Shown in pieces: positions 1 through 4,516 of a stretch of 5,708 bases of DNA. This DNA comes from Planctomycetaceae bacterium (GTDB taxonomy: Bacteria > Planctomycetota > Planctomycetia > Planctomycetales > Planctomycetaceae), in NCBI GenBank assembly GCA_016795125.1, contig JAEUIG010000284.1, positions 1 to 5,708 of the forward strand. Reading direction: 5' to 3'. Position 1 is the first letter of the stretch; each line of letters opens with the position of its first letter. Below the pieces are notes generated by a model. It was not told the DNA's origin, made no database searches, and saw only the letters and a list, made by a program, of their open reading frames with translations. Position numbers and translations under genes: made by a program.

Positions 1-228
1 GACCCGATTGCCAACTATCGGCAGGTACGCGAGGAACTGCGGCTGTACGACCCATCTCTTGTGGAACGGCCGGAAGTGCTCGCCGTCTCGAAGTGCGAGT
101 TGCCGGAAGCGAGCGAGTGTGCGGCGCAACTCGGAAAAGAACTCGGCCGCGAAGTGCTGCAGGTTTCCTCGGCGATCGGGACAGGATTGCCGGTCCTCGT
201 GCGCGCGGTGGTCGCCGCGCTGCAATAA
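1..228 (+). CDS. obg: GTPase Obg/CgtA, C-terminal end (5' part outside window)
   Basis: The frame is open from base 1 and stops at TAA 226-228, leaving 75 residues. Obg is an essential GTPase that binds the large ribosomal subunit and acts in ribosome assembly and stress responses. The segment matches the end of the Obg G domain: it opens DPIANYRQVREEL, continues YDPSLVERPEVLAVSK, and has a G5-like SSAIGTGLPVLVRAV near the end. The DP..NY..+..EL.LYDP.L..RPE block is characteristic of Obg rather than of Era, Der or YchF. The protein ends directly after the G domain, so it lacks the extra C-terminal OCT domain found in some Firmicute Obg proteins. The G4 motif reads SKCE instead of the usual NKxD or TKxD (see findings). 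The N-terminal glycine-rich Obg fold and the G1-G3 motifs lie outside the window. Identity is confident from family knowledge. Confidence 0.9.
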   Translation, partial: DPIANYRQVREELRLYDPSLVERPEVLAVSKCELPEASECAAQLGKELGREVLQVSSAIGTGLPVLVRAVVAALQ

Positions 229-252
229 GCCCACGGACGGCCGTCCGTGGGC
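229..252. terminator. Perfect 24-nt palindrome, probable bidirectional terminator between convergent genes
   Basis: The 12-nt half GCCCACGGACGG at 229-240 is followed at once by its exact reverse complement at 241-252. The palindrome begins one base after the obg stop codon and ends 14 nt from the stop of the convergent pseudouridine synthase gene. As RNA it would form a stem of about ten GC-rich pairs with a GGCC turn, in either direction. Only TT follows it on the plus strand and TTATT on the minus strand, so there is no classical U-tract. Its place between two convergent stops fits a shared terminator. A protein-binding or REP-type palindrome is the alternative. Confidence 0.65.
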
Positions 253-266
253 TTGAAGAGCGCGCA

Positions 267-1301
267 TTACTTTCCGCGCTGGCGCAAACGCGTCACAAAT
301 CGCTCCAGGTCGTCCGGCAGCGAGGCTTCAAAATCGAGCCGCTCGGCCGTCGCCGGATGATCGAACGCCAACTGCGCCGCGTGCAGCGCGAGCCGCGGCG
401 CGCCGCTGGCATCGTTCACCGGCGGACCACCGAGGCGCTTGCGGTAGATCGGGTCGCCGCACACCAGGTGGCCGGCCTCCGACAAGTGAATCCGGATCTG
501 GTGCGTGCGGCCCGTCTCAAGCACGCACTCGACCAGCGAATACTCGCCGAGCCGCTCCAGCGGACGGACGTGCGTGACGGCGTGCTCTCCCTCGTTTTCA
601 TTCGTCGAGCTGCCGCGAAGTCCGTCGCCACGGTCGCGGATGAAATGCGTGTCGAACGTCTGCGCGGCGGGATGACCATGCACGACGGCCTGGTACACCC
701 GCTCGTTGCTGTGCTGCTTGAACTGCCGCACCAGGTGCTGCTCGGCGGCCGGAGTGCGGGCGAAGACCATCACCCCGCTGGTGTCGCGATCCAGCCGATG
801 CACGGCAATCACCCGCGGCAGCTTTCCGCGCGAGCGGTCCACCACCGGCCGCCCACCCCGCTGGTGGTTTCGCGTCCCACCGCGTGCCGACCTCCCCGGC
901 CGTTCCCACTCCTGCACGAGTCGCGGCAGCACTTCATCCAGTGTCGGCTGCAGGTTCTTGCGAGCGGCGGGCCAGTTGCGTTCCTCGTTGTGCCGCAGCG
1001 TCGTCATCAGCGCCGGCTTGACGACCACGACGACCTGTGGGTCGCAGTACAGCAGTTCGACGTCGTCGGCCGTCGGTTGCGGCGTGCGGGGCGTGTCGAA
1101 GAGATGCACGACGTCGCCGGACTTGATCCGGCGGCCGTGATCGACGCAGATCGCACCATTGACCGAGACCCGCCGTGAAGTCAACAGCTCCTTGGCGTCT
1201 CGCCACGACAGCTGCGACTGCCACCCGCGCAGCGCAGCGACCAGCGTCTGGCCGTTCAGAGAGTCCGGGATATGAAAGACGCGTTGCGACACGCCGGACA
1301 C
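267..1301 (-). CDS. RluA/RluD-family 23S rRNA or tRNA pseudouridine synthase
   Basis: This 344-aa cytoplasmic enzyme should convert specific uridines in rRNA or tRNA to pseudouridine. An S4-like RNA-binding domain is seen at about residues 14-68 (SWRDAKELLTSRRVSVNG, then HGRRIKSGDVV). The catalytic domain begins near 80 with VVVVKPALM, has the RluA signature HRLDRDTSG at 168-176 with catalytic Asp171, Tyr203 in ERVYQAVVHG, and LETGRTHQIRIHL at 261-273, and ends with a LALHAAQLAFDHP block. About 30 extra residues, rich in Arg, Gly and Gln, lie between the S4 domain and the signature at about 132-163, compared with E. coli RluD. The start is GTG at 1301. An in-frame stop lies close upstream at 1328-1326 and no clear Shine-Dalgarno site is visible, so GTG at 1292 is also possible. 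It is the last gene of the minus-strand run. The target base (RluD-like or RluC-like) cannot be told from sequence. Confidence 0.9.
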   Translation of the reverse strand: MSGVSQRVFHIPDSLNGQTLVAALRGWQSQLSWRDAKELLTSRRVSVNGAICVDHGRRIKSGDVVHLFDTPRTPQPTADDVELLYCDPQVVVVVKPALMTTLRHNEERNWPAARKNLQPTLDEVLPRLVQEWERPGRSARGGTRNHQRGGRPVVDRSRGKLPRVIAVHRLDRDTSGVMVFARTPAAEQHLVRQFKQHSNERVYQAVVHGHPAAQTFDTHFIRDRGDGLRGSSTNENEGEHAVTHVRPLERLGEYSLVECVLETGRTHQIRIHLSEAGHLVCGDPIYRKRLGGPPVNDASGAPRLALHAAQLAFDHPATAERLDFEASLPDDLERFVTRLRQRGK

Positions 1302-1318
1302 GTTTAGCAGGTCGCCGA

Positions 1319-1340
1319 ACGGGTCTCAATTCCGACCCGT
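1319..1340. repeat. Short inverted repeat just upstream of the pseudouridine synthase start
   Basis: ACGGGTC at 1319-1325 and GACCCGT at 1334-1340 are exact reverse complements around an 8-nt loop. The structure sits 17 nt upstream of the GTG start on the minus strand, so it would fall in the 5' leader of that gene if transcription reads through from upstream. It could affect translation or bind a regulator. Neither is shown by the sequence. Confidence 0.4.
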
Positions 1341-1350
1341 GCTGTCTCGT

Positions 1351-1426
1351 GTGGCACGCCCAGACCAACGGGATGGTCGTGGCGTGCGTTGGCAAGGTTC
1401 GCCACGCCCTTTTCAGGGCGTGCCAC
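1351..1426. repeat. Complex intergenic palindromic element with competing folds
   Basis: The 149-nt gap between the 112-aa gene and the pseudouridine synthase gene holds a nested set of exact inverted repeats. The outer arms are GTGGCACGCCC (1351-1361) and GGGCGTGCCAC (1416-1426). Inside them lie GACCA/TGGTC (1363-1367 with 1374-1378) and GTGGCG/CGCCAC (1379-1384 with 1400-1405), which together would give a three-way junction. A competing fold pairs CACGCCCT (1403-1410) with AGGGCGTG (1415-1422). In minus-strand RNA its loop is GAAA, a GNRA tetraloop. It resembles intergenic repeat families of planctomycetes, but copy number cannot be judged from one window. For the 112-aa gene it could also act as a terminator or 3' stabiliser. 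No U-tract follows. Confidence 0.6.
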
Positions 1427-1450
1427 CCTCGGCTGTCCGCTTTTCTTCTG

Positions 1451-1789
1451 TTACGCCGGCGAAGCCTGCTGCGTCGCTCCGGTATTCGGCGTCTCGGCGA
1501 TGGCCTCGAACCGGTCGCGGTACCGCCAGCGTTCCCAGACGTTTGCCTTCCGCAGATTGAGATAATCGGGCGGAACGACGTGTTCTTTGCCGCGGCGCGT
1601 CTTCAGCAGCAGCGACCCGTCGTTGCGGACCTCGGCCACGATCCAGAACTTGTCGACGGTGTACGCGTACTCGTCGCCATTGACGGCGGGCAGCACGTTC
1701 TGAGCCCGCGGGCCGGGATGTGTGCTGAACTTCGTCTTGCGATAGATGACCCAGTCGCCGGGTTGAATTCCATTTCGCATTACGGTCAT
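1451..1789 (-). CDS. Conserved-looking 112-aa protein of unknown function
   Basis: I cannot assign a function. The product is small, soluble and without a signal peptide or membrane segment. It opens with GDWVIYRKTKFSTHPGPRAQ (11-30), followed by a compact, probably beta-rich stretch (YAYTVDKFWIVAEV, then GSLLLKTRRGKEH), a basic aromatic segment VWERWRYRDRF (84-94), and a low-complexity tail rich in Ala, Thr and Pro. The pattern suggests a small SH3-like or beta-barrel fold with basic surface, possibly nucleic-acid binding. That is inference only. I recall similar uncharacterised proteins in planctomycetes. ATG 1789 has GGGGGA ending only 2 nt upstream. The second ATG at 1780 would have 11 nt, so MRNGIQPGDW is an equally plausible N-terminus. 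It starts 39 nt after the CE15 gene stops, which supports co-transcription. Confidence 0.75.
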   Translation of the reverse strand: MTVMRNGIQPGDWVIYRKTKFSTHPGPRAQNVLPAVNGDEYAYTVDKFWIVAEVRNDGSLLLKTRRGKEHVVPPDYLNLRKANVWERWRYRDRFEAIAETPNTGATQQASPA

Positions 1790-1828
1790 CGTCCCCCACG
1801 GTGTCTCGACCGGGCGCCGCCCTTCAGA

Positions 1829-3112
1829 TTAACGCGCGAAGTGCCGGTCGGCAAATCCCAGATATTGCTCCCAGTCGTAATCCGTCACGTCGTGCTTGCC
1901 GCTGCGGACATGATACCCGATCGTTCCGGAACTCAACGGCGTATTTTCACCCGGAAACTCAGCTGGGCCATCGCCGAGTCCGTCAGTGCCCAGCAGACGG
2001 TAGACCGCGTCGGCCCCGAGCGCCCCCAGGAACTCTCCCCGCGGGTCGGCCCACTGGTCCTCGATGGCGCTGGCCACGTAGACCGGTCGCGGTGCGATCA
2101 GTGCAATCAACTCGTGCTGATCGACCGGCAGCCGTTCCTCGTGCTGATTGTATGCCGCGAAGTTCTGGCAGAACCAGTGGGGAAATGAGGTATTAATCCG
2201 GCCGACCGTCTCGCCGAACACTCGCATGCTGAGCGCCGCGCCGCCGCAGCCGGAGTTGTTCGAGACCACCAGGGCGAACCGTTCGTCCTGGGCGCCCGCC
2301 CACAGCGCCGTCTTGCCCAGCCGTGAATGCCCGATGACCGCCACGTGCCGGGCGTCGAAGTCGGCATCCTGCTCGAGGTAATCCAGCGCCCGGCTCAGTC
2401 CCCACGCCCAGGCGGCGATCGAGCCCCACTCATCGGCGGCCGGACGGATCTGCCCCTCCTCGTAGAACAGCGGATGAATGCCGTTCTGGAAGCCGTCGTC
2501 GAAGTCCGGGTCGATGTCGCCATAGTAGGCGGTCGCCAGTGCATAGCCGCGAGAGACAATCATCTCAATGGGCCACCGGCTGGCTTCCGACCCTCGCGAC
2601 TGCTCCGTCGCGCGATGGTCGACGTACCCCGCGTCCGGATTGTTGCGGAACCAGCCGGGATTCAGCGTGATGCCCGGATCGGAATGCACGGCGTGGTTGC
2701 CGTTGAAATTCAGCCCGAGGAACGCCGGCGCCGGCCGTCTGGTATTGGGAACGAACACCAGGAGCGACATGCGGGGACCGGATTTGTCGGCCGTAAACCA
2801 GACGTCAATCTGTTTGCGAGTCGCCTTGCCGCCAATTGCCTCCGGTTCGACGGACGTTACTTCCCACGCGAATTCGGCCGGTCGCTGAGGACTGCGTCCG
2901 TACACCTGCTCCTCGAACAGCTTGAGAAGCTCTGGTCGGCGGCGGGTGCGCCACGTCTCCGCATCCCGCACCGGCTCGCCGCTGCTCAGGACCAGTGGAT
3001 CGGGCAGCACGTAGTCCCCGACCTGGGCCTCGTCATAGTTTGCCTCCTGGGCGATGGCCGGAGCGGCGAAGAGAATGAGAATGCCACAGAGGTAACGACA
3101 TGAATCAGTCAT
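1829..3112 (-). CDS. Exported CE15 (glucuronoyl esterase-like) alpha/beta hydrolase
   Basis: CE15 enzymes cleave ester bonds between lignin alcohols and (4-O-methyl)glucuronic acid on xylan. Bacterial members act outside the cytoplasm and some take other uronate esters. The 427-aa product opens with a signal peptide: Arg6, a hydrophobic stretch at 8-18, and a likely cut after AIA21. The alpha/beta-hydrolase domain has a nucleophile elbow GHSRLGK at 261-267 (Ser263), then NNSGCGGAALS at 285-295. WFCQNFAAY, LPVDQHELIALIAPRPVYV and EDQWADPRGEF follow, and the catalytic His407 lies in SGKHDVTDYDW. Where fungal CE15 enzymes carry the catalytic Glu, before the SGxGG turn, this protein has Asn. The acid is therefore probably Glu351, Asp352 or Asp356 after the next strand. 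The start ATG 3112 is set by GGAGGAG seven nt upstream. The longer frame to 3163 would bury the signal peptide. An acetyl xylan or other carbohydrate esterase is the alternative. Confidence 0.85.
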   Translation of the reverse strand: MTDSCRYLCGILILFAAPAIAQEANYDEAQVGDYVLPDPLVLSSGEPVRDAETWRTRRRPELLKLFEEQVYGRSPQRPAEFAWEVTSVEPEAIGGKATRKQIDVWFTADKSGPRMSLLVFVPNTRRPAPAFLGLNFNGNHAVHSDPGITLNPGWFRNNPDAGYVDHRATEQSRGSEASRWPIEMIVSRGYALATAYYGDIDPDFDDGFQNGIHPLFYEEGQIRPAADEWGSIAAWAWGLSRALDYLEQDADFDARHVAVIGHSRLGKTALWAGAQDERFALVVSNNSGCGGAALSMRVFGETVGRINTSFPHWFCQNFAAYNQHEERLPVDQHELIALIAPRPVYVASAIEDQWADPRGEFLGALGADAVYRLLGTDGLGDGPAEFPGENTPLSSGTIGYHVRSGKHDVTDYDWEQYLGFADRHFAR

Positions 3113-3119
3113 CGATGGA

Positions 3120-3126
3120 CTCCTCC
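3120..3126 (-). promoter_or_regulatory. Strong Shine-Dalgarno site for the CE15 gene
   Basis: On the minus strand GGAGGAG lies 7 nt before ATG 3112. It is the strongest ribosome-binding site in the window, and it decides the start by excluding the 17-residue upstream extension of the open frame. Confidence 0.8.
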
Positions 3127-3130
3127 GTAG

Positions 3131-3147
3131 GTCAGGCTGTGCCTGAC
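3131..3147. repeat. REP-like palindrome, copy 1, in the rdgB-CE15 gap
   Basis: GTCAGGC-TGT-GCCTGAC forms a 7-bp stem with a 3-nt loop. It lies between the rdgB stop and the CE15 Shine-Dalgarno site, ending 4 nt before that site on the minus strand. A second copy differing only in its two central bases is at 3209-3225. In a shared transcript it could protect the upstream message end or tune CE15 translation. Both effects are inference. Confidence 0.65.
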
Positions 3148-3169
3148 ATAAGCCGCTGGCCAAACTGTT

Positions 3170-3823
3170 TCAATGATGAACGCTGATTCCGCGCTCATCG
3201 CCAATGCCGTCAGGCTCAGCCTGACCTGCGCCGAGCAGCGGCAACAGCGCCGGCAGCAGTCTCCGCAGCGCCCGGCCGCGATGGCTCAATTGCTGTTTTA
3301 CCACCGGCCCGAGTTCGCCGAATGTCCGGTGATACTCGCGAATCAGGAAATACGGATCATAACCGAAGCCGTTGGTCCCATGCGGCTCGGCCGCAATCCG
3401 GCCGCGGCAGTAGTCCTCGACCTGCAGCCGCACGGCGCCGGTCGGATCGGCCACTGCCACGTGGCACACGTACCGCGCCCCGCGCCGCTCCGCCGGAATG
3501 CCTGCCAGTTCCTCCATTAGCAGGTCGTTGTTCGACTGGTCCGTCGCGCCCGGTCCGCTGTAGCGTGCCGAGTACACGCCCGGCCGGCCGCCGAGTGCGT
3601 CGACCGCGATGCCGCTGTCCTCGCCGATCGTCCACGCGCCGAGCGCGCGCGCGATCTCGCGGGCCTTCTTCGCAGCGTTGTCGGCGAAGGTGTCGCCGTC
3701 TTCGACGACGTCCGGCGTCGGCGGACATTCGGCCAGCGATGCCACGGCGATGCCGTGGGGTAACAGCAGATCCTGCAGTTCGCGGCACTTCTTGGCGTTG
3801 CGCGTCGCGAGGACGATCCGCAC
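3170..3823 (-). CDS. rdgB: RdgB/HAM1-type XTP/dITP pyrophosphatase
   Basis: The 217-aa cytoplasmic enzyme hydrolyses non-canonical purine nucleotides (dITP, XTP, ITP) to monophosphate and pyrophosphate, keeping them out of DNA and RNA. Family motifs appear in order: ATRNAKKCREL (6-16) for the nucleotide pocket, EDGDTFADNAAKKA (41-54), GEDSG (67-71) with catalytic Asp69, RPGVYSARYSG (80-90), GFGYDPYF (152-159), and SHRGRAL (180-186) for base recognition. E. coli RdgB has 197 residues. Here the fold ends near LLPALLPLL, and an unusual tail of about 20 residues follows, partly encoded by a palindromic repeat. The GTG start at 3823 sits directly before the first beta strand and has AGGGGG 8 nt upstream. 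The open frame runs on to 3940, but those 39 residues are Ser/Pro/Thr-rich, come from repeat DNA and overlap the preceding gene. It lies 61 nt after the 101-aa gene. Confidence 0.92.
   Translation of the reverse strand: MRIVLATRNAKKCRELQDLLLPHGIAVASLAECPPTPDVVEDGDTFADNAAKKAREIARALGAWTIGEDSGIAVDALGGRPGVYSARYSGPGATDQSNNDLLMEELAGIPAERRGARYVCHVAVADPTGAVRLQVEDYCRGRIAAEPHGTNGFGYDPYFLIREYHRTFGELGPVVKQQLSHRGRALRRLLPALLPLLGAGQAEPDGIGDERGISVHH
3209..3225. repeat. REP-like palindrome, copy 2, inside the 3' end of rdgB
   Basis: GTCAGGCT-C-AGCCTGAC is an almost perfect palindrome and matches the copy at 3131-3147 at 15 of 17 positions. It lies within the rdgB reading frame and encodes the QAEPD part of the C-terminal tail, beyond the conserved fold. 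Two near-identical palindromes 78 nt apart around a gene end suggest a REP-like family. Confidence 0.65.
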
Positions 3824-3831
3824 GGGTTGCG

Positions 3832-3837
3832 CCCCCT
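3832..3837 (-). promoter_or_regulatory. Shine-Dalgarno-like site for rdgB at the edge of a repeat
   Basis: Minus-strand AGGGGG lies 8 nt before GTG 3823. It supports the GTG start over the longer open frame. It overlaps the end of the palindromic element at 3834-3877, so the ribosome-binding site appears to be supplied by the repeat itself. Confidence 0.5.
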
Positions 3838-3877
3838 GTCTCCCCTGTCCCTCCGGGAGACGGGTCGGGGGTGAGGG
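3834..3877. repeat. Dispersed CTCCC/GGGAG-type palindromic repeat in the gene gap
   Basis: GTCTCCC (3838-3844) and GGGAGAC (3855-3861) pair around a 10-nt loop, followed by CGGGTCGGGGGTGAGGG. This arrangement, a CTCCC/GGGAG stem followed by GGGTxGGGGTGAGGG, matches a short interspersed palindrome that I recall from many GC-rich bacteria, including planctomycetes. It fills most of the 61 nt between the 101-aa gene and rdgB. Genome copy number cannot be seen here. Confidence 0.6.
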
Positions 3878-3884
3878 CAAGGCG

Positions 3885-4190
3885 TCAGTTGGCGCCGAAG
3901 TCGTCCTGGGTGAGTTCGTCGAGCTGAGACTTGAACTCATCGCGTTCCTTGCGGGTGAGGTCCAGGTCGAACATCAGGTACTTGATGTCGAGCCGCAGTT
4001 GCGAGAGCGCTTCCTGGACGAGTTCCAGAATCCGGCGGCGACGGCGGACGCACTCAACGACTCGCACGTACGCCGGCTCCAGATCGCGAAACTGCTGTTC
4101 GGGGAGGGCGGCGATGGCACGACCCAGCTCCACGAGTTCCCGCGGGAGTTCGTTGGCGGTCGCGTCGTTGAGTCGAGTCGAGGCTTTCAT
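3885..4190 (-). CDS. Small all-helical protein of unknown function (101 aa)
   Basis: I do not recognise a named family. The product is soluble, with no signal peptide or membrane segment, and looks almost wholly alpha-helical. The first half contains NELPRELVELGRAIAALPE, then YVRVVECV followed by five arginines at 49-53. The second half (about 54-92) has a heptad-like pattern of Leu, Ile and charged residues (RILELVQEALSQLRLDIKYL), consistent with a coiled coil, and the end is acidic (DELTQDD). I recall similar proteins in planctomycetes. Dimerisation or RNA/protein binding is possible but not shown. ATG 4190 is chosen. A GTG at 4202 would add four residues. Neither has a clear Shine-Dalgarno site, and an ACACC/GGTGT mini-hairpin lies just upstream (4199-4212). 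It is the first gene of the minus-strand run, 61 nt before rdgB. Confidence 0.75.
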   Translation of the reverse strand: MKASTRLNDATANELPRELVELGRAIAALPEQQFRDLEPAYVRVVECVRRRRRILELVQEALSQLRLDIKYLMFDLDLTRKERDEFKSQLDELTQDDFGAN

Positions 4191-4346
4191 GGGATCGCAC
4201 ACCGAGTGGTGTTTATGGAATCCTCATGATTCTGCCGCCGGACGTTGACGAAAAGCAACACTCTGCCGCAAGTTTCCGTCAATTCGAGGGTTATGTTCCA
4301 ATCGGCGACCGCTGATCCGTCGCCGGCGGCAGACTGCGCCTTCGTA

Positions 4347-4375
4347 TTGGTGCGTTGAGGCATCTCCCATACAAT
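4347..4375 (+). promoter_or_regulatory. Candidate sigma70-type promoter for the glycosidase-like gene
   Basis: TACAAT at 4370-4375 matches the -10 consensus at five of six bases. TTGGTG at 4347-4352 is a poor -35 hexamer at the ideal 17-nt spacing. Transcription from it would give a leader of about 135 nt containing both hairpins. The support is motif matching only. Confidence 0.3.
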
Positions 4376-4396
4376 CCGGGGTTTACAGCCGATTGA

Positions 4397-4412
4397 CCCC
4401 TCCGGAGAGGGG
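4397..4412 (+). other. Stem-loop in the leader of the glycosidase-like gene
   Basis: CCCCTC-CGGA-GAGGGG is a perfect 6-bp GC stem with a 4-nt loop, about 105 nt before the start codon. A second hairpin, GTGCC-GACC-GGCAC, follows at 4437-4450. No U-tract follows either, so a terminator is unlikely. They may shape the leader. Confidence 0.35.
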
Positions 4413-4503
4413 ACCGATGCCATGCGGGCGCCGCCTGTGCCGACCGGCACTGCGCCGCTCCCCGGGTGCGCTTCGGCCAGCGATCAATCGACGACTGGTC
4501 CAT

Positions 4504-4510
4504 GGAAGGA
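4504..4510 (+). promoter_or_regulatory. Shine-Dalgarno site deciding the GTG 4517 start
   Basis: GGAAGGA lies 6 nt before GTG 4517. The upstream in-frame ATG at 4502 overlaps this site and has no ribosome-binding site of its own, so GTG is preferred. Confidence 0.65.
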
Positions 4511-4516
4511 CCGCGC

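Larger units (their letters stand above)
4191..4516. other. Divergent intergenic region
   Basis: This 326-nt stretch separates two divergent genes and has no convincing coding frame. It should hold the promoters for the minus-strand run and for the plus-strand exported protein. An exact 11-bp inverted repeat TCTGCCGCCGG (4231-4241) / CCGGCGGCAGA (4323-4333) brackets 81 nt, with a further direct partial copy TCTGCCGC at 4262-4269. Two small hairpins lie in the plus-strand leader (4397-4412 and 4437-4450). The left half is less GC-rich than the flanking genes, as expected of promoter DNA. Confidence 0.6.

Noticed and set aside
93..1178. Plus-strand open frame of 361 codons
   Set aside because: It overlaps the obg end, the terminator and most of the pseudouridine synthase gene. 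It is Arg/Ala-rich without motifs, as expected for an antisense frame.
1351..1426. A tRNA-like gene, because the element is 76 nt, can form a multi-stem fold and contains GGTTCG
   Set aside because: The stem lengths and order do not match acceptor, D, anticodon and T arms. There is no proper T loop or anticodon loop, and the outer stem is 11 bp instead of 7.
1175..2188. Plus-strand open frame of 337 codons
   Set aside because: It crosses the start of the pseudouridine synthase gene, the palindromic element, the 112-aa gene and the end of the CE15 gene, all on the opposite strand. Its product has no recognisable motif.
3113..3163. 17-residue N-terminal extension of the CE15 protein from 3163
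   Set aside because: It would translate the REP-like palindrome and the Shine-Dalgarno site and would place the signal peptide internally.
3824..3940. 39-residue N-terminal extension of RdgB from ATG 3940
   Set aside because: It overlaps the 101-aa gene, translates the palindromic repeat into Ser/Pro/Gln-rich sequence, and is not part of the family fold, which begins at the GTG 3823 start.
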